From DASSUW01 sp963844405 (GTDB lineage Bacteria; Actinomycetota; Thermoleophilia; Solirubrobacterales; Solirubrobacteraceae): a stretch of DNA of 64,000 nucleotides. This document shows positions 16,804-24,918 of the stretch, one piece after another. Position numbers and translations under genes: made by a program. The DNA is taken from assembly GCA_963844405.1 (NCBI GenBank), contig CAWJNZ010000007.1, forward strand, positions 1,240,001 through 1,304,000. The letters are read 5' to 3'. The notes under the pieces were generated by a model that had not been told where the DNA came from, did no database searches, and saw only the letters and a program-made list of their open reading frames with translations. Positions within the stretch are counted from its first letter, which is position 1, and every line of letters begins with the position of its first letter.

Positions 16804-17421
16804 ATGACGACCCCACCGGTCGAGCGCGGGCCGCGCCCTACGCGCGGTCGCGAGTACCAGGCGCTGATGCGCAACCGCCTGATCGAGTCGCGGCTGACGC
16901 CGAACGCCATCTCGCTCACGGGCTTCCTCCTCTGCGTGGTGGCCGCCGTGCTCGTGTGGGAGGAGCTGTTCCTGCTCGGCGGGATCGCGTTCATCGTCGG
17001 CTCGGTGTGCGACACGCTCGACGGCCGCTATTCGCGGATGTCCGGCAAGGGCTCGCCGTTCGGGGCGTTCCTGGACTCGACGCTCGACCGCATCGAGGAG
17101 GGCGTCGTGCTGGCCGCCGTCGCCGCGCACTTCTCCCGCGAGGGGGACCACCTCGCGGTCGCCGCCGTCGTCGTCGCCGTCCTCGCCTCGCTGATGGTCT
17201 CCTACACTCGTGCCCGGGCCGAGGCGCTCGGCGTGGAGTGCAAGGTCGGCATCGCGGACCGGACGGTCCGGGTCGTGATCCTCTCCGCCGGCCTCGTGTT
17301 CGCGGACCTCGGAGCTCTGGCTCCGGCCGTGTACGTGCTGGCCGGGCTCTCCACGATCACCGTCTTCCAGCGCATCTGGCACGTGCGCAGCGAGCTGACA
17401 CGACCCGCCACGGATTTGTAA
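16804..17421 (+). CDS. CDP-alcohol phosphatidyltransferase (PI-phosphate synthase-like)
   Basis: 205-residue membrane enzyme that joins a CDP-activated lipid to an alcohol. The family motif DxxDGxxARx8GxxxDxxxD is present as CDTLDGRYSRMSGKGSPFGA continuing FLDSTLDR, with Ser replacing the usual Ala. Six hydrophobic segments. The ino1 gene follows 57 bp downstream, so the acceptor is probably inositol 1-phosphate, giving phosphatidylinositol phosphate. Confidence 0.88.
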   Translation: MTTPPVERGPRPTRGREYQALMRNRLIESRLTPNAISLTGFLLCVVAAVLVWEELFLLGGIAFIVGSVCDTLDGRYSRMSGKGSPFGAFLDSTLDRIEEGVVLAAVAAHFSREGDHLAVAAVVVAVLASLMVSYTRARAEALGVECKVGIADRTVRVVILSAGLVFADLGALAPAVYVLAGLSTITVFQRIWHVRSELTRPATDL

Positions 17422-17424
17422 CGC

Positions 17425-17440
17425 CCCACTCGAACGTGGG
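17425..17440 (+). terminator. small hairpin between the CDP-alcohol transferase and ino1
   Basis: CCCAC-TCGAAC-GTGGG forms a 5-bp stem 38 nt before the ino1 start. Weak terminator or leader hairpin. Confidence 0.25.
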
Positions 17441-17478
17441 TTAGAAGTGCTAGTAGCCGGTCCAAAACGGAGGAACAC

Positions 17479-18687
17479 TTGACCGAGAACATCCGACCCC
17501 TGCCTTCGACGAACGGTGGCGGCCGTTATCAGAACGAGAAGGTGCGGGTGGCGATCATCGGCGCGGGCAACTGCGCCAGCGCCTTCGTGCAGGGCGTCCA
17601 GTACTACCGCGACGCCGATCCGGACTCGCGCGTGCCGGGGCTCATGCACGTCGACCTCGGCGGCTACCACGTCCGCGACATCGAGTTCTCGGCGGCCTTC
17701 GACATCGACGCGGACAAGGTCGGCAAGGACCTCTCGGAGGCGATCTGGGCCGGCCAGAACAACACGATCAAGTTCGTGCGCGAGGACATCCCGAACCTGG
17801 GCGTGCCGGTCATGCGCGGCATGACCCACGACGGCCTCGGCAAGTACCTGTCGGAGAAGATCACGAAGGCCGAGGGCTCGACGGTCGACATCGCGCAGGT
17901 GCTCAAGGACACGAAGACCGACGTGGTGGTCTCCTACCTGCCGGTCGGCTCCGAGCAGGCGACCAAGTGGTACGTCGAGCAGATCCTCGAGGCGGGCTGC
18001 GCGATGGTGAACTGCATCCCGGTCTTCATCGCACGCGAGGACTACTGGAACCGGCGCTTCGTGAAGGCCGGCCTGCCGATCATCGGCGACGACATCAAGT
18101 CGCAGGTCGGCGCCACGATCGTCCACCGCACGCTGGCGCGGCTGTTCGGCGACCGCGGCGTGAAGCTGCTGCGCACGTCGCAGCTCAACGTGGGCGGCAA
18201 CATGGACTTCTACAACATGCTCGAGCGCGAGCGGCTGGAGTCCAAGAAGATCTCCAAGACCAACGCCGTCACCTCGATCCTCGAGGACTCGCTCGAGCCC
18301 GAGAACGTCCACGTCGGGCCGTCGGACTACGTGCCGTGGCTCACCGACCGCAAGTGGGCGCACATCCGGCTCGAGGCCCAGGCGTTCGGCGACGTGCCGC
18401 TGACCGCCGAGCTCAAGCTCGAGGTCTGGGACTCGCCCAACTCGGCCGGCATCGTCATCGACGCGGTGCGGTGCTGCAAGCTTGCCTTGAACCACGGGGT
18501 CGGCGGGCAGCTCGACGGGCCATCGTCCTACCTCATGAAGTCCCCGTACTCGCAGCGCCCGGACCACCTGGCCCGCGAGGCGACCGAGGAGTTCATCTCC
18601 GTCCACTCCCGCACCCGCGCCGCCGCCGAGGCCGCGCGCGCCGCCGCGGAGAAGGCGGCGGACGAGAAGTCCGCGGTCGTCGACTGA
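17479..18687 (+). CDS. ino1: inositol-3-phosphate synthase
   Basis: 402-residue NAD-dependent enzyme converting glucose 6-phosphate to myo-inositol 3-phosphate. The Rossmann motif VRVAIIGAGNCASAFVQG (~23-40), conserved VVVSYLPVGSEQATKWY, GDDIKSQVGATIVHRTLA and TSQLNVGGNMDFYNM, and the catalytic-region SPNSAGIVIDAVRCCKL are seen. TTG 17479 is chosen because GGAGG ends 5 nt upstream. The Ala/Lys-rich tail (~370-402) is extra. With the two preceding genes it forms a phosphoinositide supply unit. Confidence 0.95.
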   Translation: MTENIRPLPSTNGGGRYQNEKVRVAIIGAGNCASAFVQGVQYYRDADPDSRVPGLMHVDLGGYHVRDIEFSAAFDIDADKVGKDLSEAIWAGQNNTIKFVREDIPNLGVPVMRGMTHDGLGKYLSEKITKAEGSTVDIAQVLKDTKTDVVVSYLPVGSEQATKWYVEQILEAGCAMVNCIPVFIAREDYWNRRFVKAGLPIIGDDIKSQVGATIVHRTLARLFGDRGVKLLRTSQLNVGGNMDFYNMLERERLESKKISKTNAVTSILEDSLEPENVHVGPSDYVPWLTDRKWAHIRLEAQAFGDVPLTAELKLEVWDSPNSAGIVIDAVRCCKLALNHGVGGQLDGPSSYLMKSPYSQRPDHLAREATEEFISVHSRTRAAAEAARAAAEKAADEKSAVVD

Positions 18688-18725
18688 ATCGGCTTTGGGC
18701 GGTCCGCGCCGAGCGGGCCGCCCAC

Positions 18726-18731
18726 TAAGCT
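18726..18731 (+). promoter_or_regulatory. TANNNT box (TAAGCT) before the GT-PHP gene
   Basis: TAAGCT ends 8 nt before the GTG at 18740, with only a C-rich spacer between. Confidence 0.4.
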
Positions 18732-18739
18732 CCCCCGCG

Positions 18740-20638
18740 GTGCCGGAGCGGTTCGCGATCGCCCAAGTCACTCCCCATCCGTGGGAGGACGAGCACGAGG
18801 TCAATGCGTTCGCCGGCGAGCTGGCGCGCGAGCTCGCCGAGCGCGGGCACCGGCTGCTCGTGCTGGCGCCGTCGCGCTCGCCGCAGCTCGTGCGGGAGTC
18901 GCGGAAGCTGATCCGGTCGGCGCGCGAGCGGCCCGAGGCGCTATTCGATCCCGACGGCGGGGTTCGGGTGCTGGGCGTGGGGGAGCTGCTGCCGCTGCAG
19001 CGGCGGGGGGGCCTGCCGTCGCCGCCGGTCGACATCGCGCGCACGATCGAGGAGGTGCTGACGCTGGCGCCGCTCGACTTCGTGCACGTGCACGAGCCGT
19101 TCGCGCCGAGCGCGTCGTCGGTCGCCCTCCGGCACTCGCGCGCGCTCAACGTCGGCTCCTTCCACGCGCCGACGGAGCGCGTGCTCTCCACCCAGGTCGC
19201 ACGCCGGTTCGTGGAGCTGTTCTTCGGCCGGCTGGACGGCCGCACGGCCTCGTTCCAGGCCACGCGCGAGGTGATGGAGCGCTTCTTCCCCGCCAGCTAC
19301 GAGCTGCTGCGGCCGGGAGCGGTGACCGTCGAGCGCCCGCCCTACGACGGGCCGCTCCGGCTCGCCTTCTGCGCCCAGGAGGAGCGCCAGGCGCTGCGGC
19401 TCTTCCTGCGCGCGCTGCGGCGGCTGCCGGACGACCTCGAGTGGCAGGCCACGGTCTTCTCTCCCACCGGCGCGGCGCCCACCGGCGCGCTGCGGAGCCG
19501 GCTGCGGAACCGCCTGACCGTGCTCAGCGCCGACGACACGAGCGAGAACGAGGTGCTGGCCAACGCCGACGTCGCCGTCGCGGCGAGCCTCGGGCAGGTG
19601 CCCGCCCCCGGCCTGCTGGTCCGCGCGCTGGGCGCCGGCGCGGTCCCGGTCGCGCCCCGTCTGCCCGCCTACGAGGAGGTCGTCGGCGACGGGCTGCTGT
19701 TCGAGCCCGGCGACGTCGACGTGCTGGCCGGCCAGCTCGAGCGGCTGATCCGCGAGCCGGGGCTCGTCGAGGAGCTGCGCGAGCCGCGGCCGGACCTGGC
19801 CTGGAGCCGCGTCGCCGACGAGGCCGAGACGATCTACCAGGAGCTCGCCGCCCTGCGCCGCCCGGTCGAGCCGCTCAAGCCGGAGGTCCGCGCACGGCTC
19901 GCGAAGCGGCCGCTGATCGACGTCGACCTCCACATGCACACCGACCACTCCAACGACTGCGTCACGCCGGTCGAAGTGCTGCTGTCCACCGCCGCCGAGC
20001 GCGGCCTCGGAGCCATCGCGGTGACCGACCACAACGAGATCTCCGGCGCCCACGCGGCCCGCGCGAAGGCCGCCGAGTTCGGCGTCAAGGTCATCGTCGG
20101 CGAGGAGGTCAAGACCAAGGACCAGGGCGAGGTGATCGGCCTCTTCATCGAGGAGAAGATCCCGCGCGGCATGAGCCTGGAGGAGACGATCGCCGAGATC
20201 CGCCGCCAGGGCGGGGTCGTCTACGTGCCGCATCCGTTCGACCGCCTGCACAGCGTCCCGGACTACGAGCACCTGCTCGCCGTGGTCCGCGACGTCGACG
20301 CCATCGAGATCTTCAACCCGCGGATCGCGATCGCCGCCTGGAACGAGGAGGCGGTCCGCTTCGCGGGCAAGTACCGCATCCCCGGCGGCGCGGGCAGCGA
20401 CGCCCACGTGGCCCAGGGCCTGGGCTCGGTCCGCATCCGCATGCGCGACTTCGACGGGCCGGAGGAGTTCCTCGAGTCGCTGCGCGACACCGACATCCTC
20501 GGGCGGCCGTCGTCGCTGCGATATGCCCAGGTCCAGGCGCTCAAGTTCCTCGAGACGCGGGCCACCCCGCCGGCCGCCAGGCGCGCCACCCGCCGCCGCC
20601 GCGTGCGCCGTGCGGTGGCGGGTCGCGACGCGCAATGA
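18740..20638 (+). CDS. glycosyltransferase (GT4-like)-PHP domain fusion
   Basis: 632-residue two-domain protein. Residues 1-~385 look like a GT-B fold transferase: N-terminal EDEHEVNAFAGELARELAERG, FVHVHEPFAPSASSVAL, GSFHAPTERVLST and a C-terminal nucleotide-sugar region with APGLLVRALGAGAVPVAPR and GDGLLFEPGDVDVLAGQLER. Residues ~395-600 are a PHP phosphoesterase with the metal motifs VDLHMHTDHSND, VTDHNEISGAH, GEEVKTKD, VPHPFDRLHS and GAGSDAHVAQG. A basic tail ends the protein. The position after ino1 suggests mannosylation or remodelling of a phosphoinositide (inference). How the phosphoesterase half cooperates is unknown. Confidence 0.85.
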   Translation: MPERFAIAQVTPHPWEDEHEVNAFAGELARELAERGHRLLVLAPSRSPQLVRESRKLIRSARERPEALFDPDGGVRVLGVGELLPLQRRGGLPSPPVDIARTIEEVLTLAPLDFVHVHEPFAPSASSVALRHSRALNVGSFHAPTERVLSTQVARRFVELFFGRLDGRTASFQATREVMERFFPASYELLRPGAVTVERPPYDGPLRLAFCAQEERQALRLFLRALRRLPDDLEWQATVFSPTGAAPTGALRSRLRNRLTVLSADDTSENEVLANADVAVAASLGQVPAPGLLVRALGAGAVPVAPRLPAYEEVVGDGLLFEPGDVDVLAGQLERLIREPGLVEELREPRPDLAWSRVADEAETIYQELAALRRPVEPLKPEVRARLAKRPLIDVDLHMHTDHSNDCVTPVEVLLSTAAERGLGAIAVTDHNEISGAHAARAKAAEFGVKVIVGEEVKTKDQGEVIGLFIEEKIPRGMSLEETIAEIRRQGGVVYVPHPFDRLHSVPDYEHLLAVVRDVDAIEIFNPRIAIAAWNEEAVRFAGKYRIPGGAGSDAHVAQGLGSVRIRMRDFDGPEEFLESLRDTDILGRPSSLRYAQVQALKFLETRATPPAARRATRRRRVRRAVAGRDAQ

Positions 20639-20689
20639 CCGATGCAGGGGCAAGGAGAACCGCGCAGCACGCCTAAATCGGTCGGCGGA

Positions 20690-21295
20690 ATGCCCGCGAC
20701 CGACGACGAGATCCGCGAGAAGTACCTCGAGCGCGCCATCCGCGAGCTCAACCACTTCACCCGCGACCTGCAGGCCTGCGACCGCTGCCCGCGCGGCAGC
20801 CTGATGCCCGTGCTCGGCTCCGGGCACCCGCAGGCCGACATCATGCTCATCAAGCACCACCCGACGCCCGCCGAGATCGAGGAGGGCGTCGCCTTCTACG
20901 GCCGCGCGGGCACGGCCTTGATGAAGTCCCTCAAAAGGCTCGACATCGATCCGCTCGCCGTCTACGGGACGCTGTGCGTGAAGTGCCCAGTGCCGGACAC
21001 CGCGCTCGCGGCGCCCGAGTGCGTGGCCCGGCTGGTCGAGGAGATCGCCATCGTGCAGCCCAAGCTCGTCGTGGTGATGGGCCCGGAGTCGCTCGAGGTG
21101 CTCAACGAGCTCCAGCTCCCCCTGGCGCGCGAGGTGCTCGCGGCGCCGGGGGAGGTCCAGACGCTGACCCCGTCGATCGACGCGCTGTACACGCCGAGCA
21201 TCGACGCGGCGCTGGACGAGGAGCACGCCAAGCGGGCGTTCTGGAAGGCCTTCCGCGTGCTCGGCGACTGGTACTCGGACTTCCCGCCCTATTAG
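20690..21295 (+). CDS. uracil-DNA-glycosylase-superfamily protein, degenerate motifs
   Basis: 201-residue protein with the outline of family 4 uracil-DNA glycosylases: a CxxC pair in LQACDRCPRGS, the VLGSGHPQADIML strand, FYGRAGTALMKSLKRL and LCVKCPVPD. The catalytic GEAPG-type loop reads KHHPTPAEIEEG, so glycosylase activity is doubtful, although four Cys for an Fe-S cluster seem retained. ATG 20690 is preferred; ATG 20642 would add 16 residues. Its stop overlaps the convergent epimerase by 4 bp. Confidence 0.7.
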   Translation: MPATDDEIREKYLERAIRELNHFTRDLQACDRCPRGSLMPVLGSGHPQADIMLIKHHPTPAEIEEGVAFYGRAGTALMKSLKRLDIDPLAVYGTLCVKCPVPDTALAAPECVARLVEEIAIVQPKLVVVMGPESLEVLNELQLPLAREVLAAPGEVQTLTPSIDALYTPSIDAALDEEHAKRAFWKAFRVLGDWYSDFPPY

Positions 21296-22257
21296 GCGGC
21301 GCGCGACGAGTTTCGTGGGGCGGCGCCCGACGAGTCGTGCCGGCGCAGGTCGCGCCACGACTGCGTCGGCGCCCAGCCGAGCTCGCGCTTGGCCTTCGCG
21401 TTCGAGGCGCCGCGGACGCGGGTCATCATCGAGTACGCCTGCGGACCGCCGGCGAGCCGCACGAGCCAGCCGGGCAGGTGGCGCGGCGGCGGCGCGCCGA
21501 ACGCCTCGGCCAGCGCCGGCAGGATCTCGGCGATCGGTGCCGGGGCGTCGTCGACGACGTTGAAGATGCCCGGCGTGCCGCTCTCGATCGCCGAGACGGT
21601 CGCCGCCGCCGCGTCGTCGATGTGGACGAGCGACCACACGCCGGCGCCGCTCCCGCCGATCGGGAAGCGCCGCCGGTGGAGCAGCTCGGCGTGCTCGCCG
21701 CCGTCGACGAGGCCGGTCCCGGGCCCGTAGAAGCCGCCGTAGCGCAGCACGGTGCCGCCGGCCTCGGTGACGACCGCCTCCAGATGCTTGATGGCGGCGA
21801 GCGTCTCGCGCACGTCGGCGGGCGGGTCGGGGTCGAGCGGCGCGTCCTCGCCCTTGACCGCCGCGCCGTCGCGGGCGACCGGCCAGCCCGCGTAGCTCTG
21901 CCACACGAGCCGCTCCACGCCGGCCTCGCGCGCGGCCGCGAGCAGGTGGTCGGTGCCCTCCGTGCGCAGGCGGTTGGTCGTCGCGAACTGCTTGTCGAAG
22001 TTGCGGCCGGGCTTCAGCCCCGACAGCGCGGTGAGCTGGTGGACGACGACGTCGGGCCGGGCGCTCAGCACGGCCTCGCGCACCGCCGCGGCGTCGAGCG
22101 GGTCGAGCACGACGGCCTCGCCGCCGAGATCGCGGACGACCTCCGGACGGCTCCGCGTGGTCCCGGCGACGTGGTGGCCGCGCTCGACGAGCAGGGGAAC
22201 GAGTCGGCGGCCGAGGGCGCCCGTGGCGCCCGCGAGGAAGATGCGTAGGGTGTCCAT
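21292..22257 (-). CDS. NAD-dependent epimerase/dehydratase (ECF41 target)
   Basis: 321-residue extended SDR protein. N-terminal Rossmann motif IFLAGATGALGRRLVPLL, VVVHQLTALSG, and LRYGGFYGPGTG, but the usual YxxxK is not obvious (VWQSYAGWPVARDG), so the activity may be atypical. It is divergent from an ECF41 sigma factor with back-to-back start codons (CATATG), and a TGTCACA-N16-CGTC promoter reads into it. Epimerases or oxidoreductases beside ECF41 genes are the described targets of that sigma group. Confidence 0.85.
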   Translation of the reverse strand: MDTLRIFLAGATGALGRRLVPLLVERGHHVAGTTRSRPEVVRDLGGEAVVLDPLDAAAVREAVLSARPDVVVHQLTALSGLKPGRNFDKQFATTNRLRTEGTDHLLAAAREAGVERLVWQSYAGWPVARDGAAVKGEDAPLDPDPPADVRETLAAIKHLEAVVTEAGGTVLRYGGFYGPGTGLVDGGEHAELLHRRRFPIGGSGAGVWSLVHIDDAAAATVSAIESGTPGIFNVVDDAPAPIAEILPALAEAFGAPPPRHLPGWLVRLAGGPQAYSMMTRVRGASNAKAKRELGWAPTQSWRDLRRHDSSGAAPRNSSRAA

Positions 22258-23106
22258 ATGGCTGTAGACGAGACAGCCAGGCAGGCTGTGACAGACCTGC
22301 GGCCGCTGATGGTCTCGATCGCCTACCGCATGGTCGGCAGCATCAGCGAGGCGGAGGACCTCGTGCAGGAGGCCTTCCTGCGCCTGCACCAGGAGGACGC
22401 CGTGGAGAACCCGCGGGCGTGGCTCACGACCGTCACCACGCGCCTCGCGATCGACCACCTGCGCTCGGCCCGCGTGCGGCGGGAGCAGTACCCCGGCACC
22501 TGGCTGCCCGAGCCCGTGCTGGCCGACCCGGCGCCCGACGCCGCGATCCGCGCCGAGACGCTCTCGTACGCCGTGCTCGTGCTGCTCGAGCGCCTCTCGC
22601 CCGTCGAGCGCGCGGTCTTCGTCCTGCGCGAGGCGCTCGACTACGGCTACGACGAGATCGCCGAGATCGTCGGCAAGAGCGAGGCCAACTGCCGCCAGCT
22701 CGCGAGCCGCGCCCGGCGCCACGTGGGCGAGCGGAAGCGGCGCTTCGAGGCCCCGCGCGACCTCGTGCGGCGCTTCGTCGACGCGCTCCACCAGGGCGAG
22801 ACCCAGCCGCTCGTGGAGCTGCTGGCCGCCGACGTCGAGTTCTCCGGCGACGGCGGCGGCAAGGCGCCGGCCGTCGGCCGTCCGATGCGCGGCGCCGAGG
22901 CGGTGGCGCGCCTGCTCGCCGGCTTCTCGCGCGCAGGCCGCCGGCGCGACGTCACCGCAGAGCCCGTCGACGTCAACGGCGGCCCGGGCCTGGTCGTCTT
23001 CGAGGACGGGCGACTGGTGGCGGTGTGGGCCTTCGAGCTCTCAGACGGCGCGATCCAGGCGATCCACGGCGTCGTCAACCCCGACAAGCTTGCCCACCTG
23101 GCCTGA
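22258..23106 (+). CDS. sigJ: ECF41-family sigma factor with SnoaL-like C-terminal domain
   Basis: 282-residue extracytoplasmic-function sigma factor. Sigma2 (residues ~14-80, SIAYRMVGSISEAEDLVQEA), linker motif WLPEP, sigma4 (~105-160, LSPVERAVFVLREALDYGYD) and a C-terminal SnoaL-like regulatory domain (~170-282) with DGGGK and terminal NPDKL. These three short motifs are the hallmark of ECF41, in which the fused domain replaces an anti-sigma factor. ATG 22258 abuts the divergent epimerase start; GTG 22288 is an alternative that would lie beyond the epimerase promoter. The symbol follows actinobacterial usage and is not certain. Confidence 0.93.
   Translation: MAVDETARQAVTDLRPLMVSIAYRMVGSISEAEDLVQEAFLRLHQEDAVENPRAWLTTVTTRLAIDHLRSARVRREQYPGTWLPEPVLADPAPDAAIRAETLSYAVLVLLERLSPVERAVFVLREALDYGYDEIAEIVGKSEANCRQLASRARRHVGERKRRFEAPRDLVRRFVDALHQGETQPLVELLAADVEFSGDGGGKAPAVGRPMRGAEAVARLLAGFSRAGRRRDVTAEPVDVNGGPGLVVFEDGRLVAVWAFELSDGAIQAIHGVVNPDKLAHLA
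22267..22293 (-). promoter_or_regulatory. ECF41-type promoter of the epimerase
   Basis: Minus strand TGTCACA (22293-22287), 16 nt, CGTC (22270-22267), then 9 nt to the epimerase ATG at 22257. This is the promoter consensus I recall for ECF41 sigma factors. It lies inside the 5' coding region of the sigma gene itself and would give a leaderless or nearly leaderless mRNA. Confidence 0.75.
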
Positions 23107-23595
23107 GGCGACGAGCGCGCCGGCGTCCTGCTCGGCGGCCTCTCGCGCGGCGAGCTGGCCGCCCACCGGCGCCGGATCGGCTTCGTCTTCCAGCGCTTCA
23201 ACCTGCTGCCCGCGCTGACCATCCTCGACAACGTGCTGGCGCCGGTGCTCCTCTACCGCGTCGCCTTCGACAAGCGGGCGCGGGCGCGCGAGCTGCTCGA
23301 CGCGGTCGGCCTCGGCGACCGCGAGACCGCGCTGCCCGCGGAGCTCTCCGGCGGCCAGCAGCAGCGCGTGGCGATCGCCCGGGCGCTGATCAACCGGCCG
23401 GCGATCGTCGACCTCCTGCTCGAGCTGCGCGCCGAGCACGCGATGACGATCGTCATCGCCACCCACGACCACCAGGTCGCCGCCCGCTGCGATCGCGTCG
23501 TCCGCCTGCTCGACGGCCGCGTCGCCGACGACACCGACGTGCGCGCGGCGGCCGACCTCGAGGCCACGCGCCGGCGGCTCGGCCGCAGCGGCTGA
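23107..23595 (+). pseudogene. remnant of MacB-like ABC transporter ATPase
   Basis: Begins directly after the sigma-factor stop with no start codon and no Walker A. The Q-loop (RRIGFVFQRFNLLPALTILD) and signature (ELSGGQQQRVAIARALINRP) are present. An internal deletion then joins NRPAI straight to VDLLLELRAEHAMTIVIATHD, removing Walker B and the D-loop. GTG 23233 could start a 120-residue fragment, but it could not hydrolyse ATP. It shares the sigma-gene frame, separated only by the stop codon. Confidence 0.85.
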
Positions 23596-23913
23596 TGCTG
23601 CGGGTCGTCGCCGGCGAGCTGCTGCACCGCCGCGGCCGCACGCTGGCGCTGCTCGCCGGCATCCTCGTCGCGACGACGAGCTTCACCGTCCTCACCGGCT
23701 CCTCGCGCACGCAGCGGCTCGAGGCGCGCGGGACCGTGGCTGGAGAGCTTCCGCGGCTCCTATGACGTGCTCGTCCGCCCGCGCGGCGCGCGGACCGCGG
23801 CCGAGCGGCGCAGCGGCCTGGTGCAGCCGAACTTCCTCGCCGGTATCAGCGGCGGCATCACCGTCGCCTAGTGGCGCCGGATCCCGGCCGTGGCGCTGCT
23901 GGCCGAGGACTAG
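23595..23913 (+). pseudogene. remnant of FtsX/MacB-like ABC permease
   Basis: ATG 23595 overlaps the ATPase TGA as in a live operon. It encodes RTLALLAGILVATTSFTVLT, then shifts frame near 23743 (continuing ESFRGSYDVLVRPRGARTA), meets a stop in ITVA*WRR at about 23869, and ends within the next gene's 3' end. Most of the permease is gone. Confidence 0.8.
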
Positions 23914-24848
23914 ATTTCGAGGACGATCTTGCCGAGCTTGCCGCCGGCCTTGAAGCGCTCGTAGGCCTCGGCGACCTCGTCTAGCGGGTACGTCGCCGCC
24001 ACCGGCACCGACAGGTCGCCGGAGACGAAGCCGGGCAGCACCGCCTTCTCGACCAGGCGCGTGGCGATCGCCTTCTCCTCGAGCGAGCGGGCGCGCATGG
24101 TGGAGGCGAGGATCGTCGCGCGCTTCATCATCAGGGCCCGCAGGTCGAGCTCCGTGTGCGCGCCCGCGCCGACGCCGATGACGATGATCCGGCCGCGCAG
24201 GGCGAGCGCCTCGAGGTTGCCGGGCCAGTTGGGCGCGCCGACGAGCTCGAGGATGACGTCGAACGGCCCCGCCTCGGCGAACTCCTCGGGCGCGATCGCG
24301 TTGACGCCGAGCGCGGCGACCTGCTCGCGGCAGTGCTCGTTGCGCACGGTGGCGGTGACGCGCGCGCCGGCCATGGTGCCGAGCTGCACGGCCGCCGTCC
24401 CGACGCCGCCCGCCGCCCCGTGGACGAGCAGCCGCTCGCCGACGATCAGGCCCGCCTGCGTGAAGAGGGCGTCGTGGGCGGTGAAGAAGACCTCGGGCGT
24501 CCCGCCGGCGGCGACCCAGTCGAGCTCGTCGGGGACCGGCATGGCGACCCGCTCGTTCACGACGGCCAGCTCCGCCTGCCCGCCGCCGGCGACGATCGAC
24601 ATCACGCGGTCGCCCGGCTCGAAGCGCTCGACGCCGTCGCCCATCTCGACCACCTCGCCCGCCAGCTCGAGCCCTGGGATGTCCTGCGGGGCACCGGGCG
24701 GGGCGGGATAGCGGCCGGCGAGCTGCATCATGTCGGCGCCGTTGAGTCCGGCGGCGCGGACCCGCACCAGCAGCTCGCCGGTCTGCGGACGCGGGTCTGG
24801 GTGCTCTTCGACGGCGATCCGGCCGTCGCGGATGGTCGCGGCTCGCAT
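23910..24848 (-). CDS. NAD(P)H:quinone oxidoreductase, MDR family
   Basis: 312-residue zinc-free medium-chain reductase. GroES-like N-terminus (RVRAAGLNGADMMQLAGRYP, IPGLELAGEVVEMG), and a Rossmann domain with LLVHGAAGGVGTAAVQLGTM that fits NADPH. It ends KLGKIVLEI, complete. It resembles quinone oxidoreductase/PIG3 proteins; the physiological acceptor is unknown. Confidence 0.9.
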   Translation of the reverse strand: MRAATIRDGRIAVEEHPDPRPQTGELLVRVRAAGLNGADMMQLAGRYPAPPGAPQDIPGLELAGEVVEMGDGVERFEPGDRVMSIVAGGGQAELAVVNERVAMPVPDELDWVAAGGTPEVFFTAHDALFTQAGLIVGERLLVHGAAGGVGTAAVQLGTMAGARVTATVRNEHCREQVAALGVNAIAPEEFAEAGPFDVILELVGAPNWPGNLEALALRGRIIVIGVGAGAHTELDLRALMMKRATILASTMRARSLEEKAIATRLVEKAVLPGFVSGDLSVPVAATYPLDEVAEAYERFKAGGKLGKIVLEI

Positions 24849-24856
24849 CGGCCGCG

Positions 24857-24862
24857 ATGCTA
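24857..24862 (-). promoter_or_regulatory. TANNNT box (TAGCAT) before the quinone oxidoreductase
   Basis: Minus-strand TAGCAT ends 8 nt before the ATG at 24848. No ribosome-binding site lies between. Confidence 0.4.
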
Positions 24863-24918
24863 CTCACACTGACCGTTTGGCCGTGGTTGACGTCCGGATT
24901 CGGGGGTAAGACTGCGGA

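Noticed and set aside
14421..17015. 864-codon minus-strand open frame
   Set aside because: Arg/His/Gly-rich shadow of three plus-strand membrane genes with clear motifs.
18941..21904. 987-codon minus-strand open frame
   Set aside because: Shadow of the GT-PHP fusion and UDG-like genes; composition is that of an out-of-frame translation.
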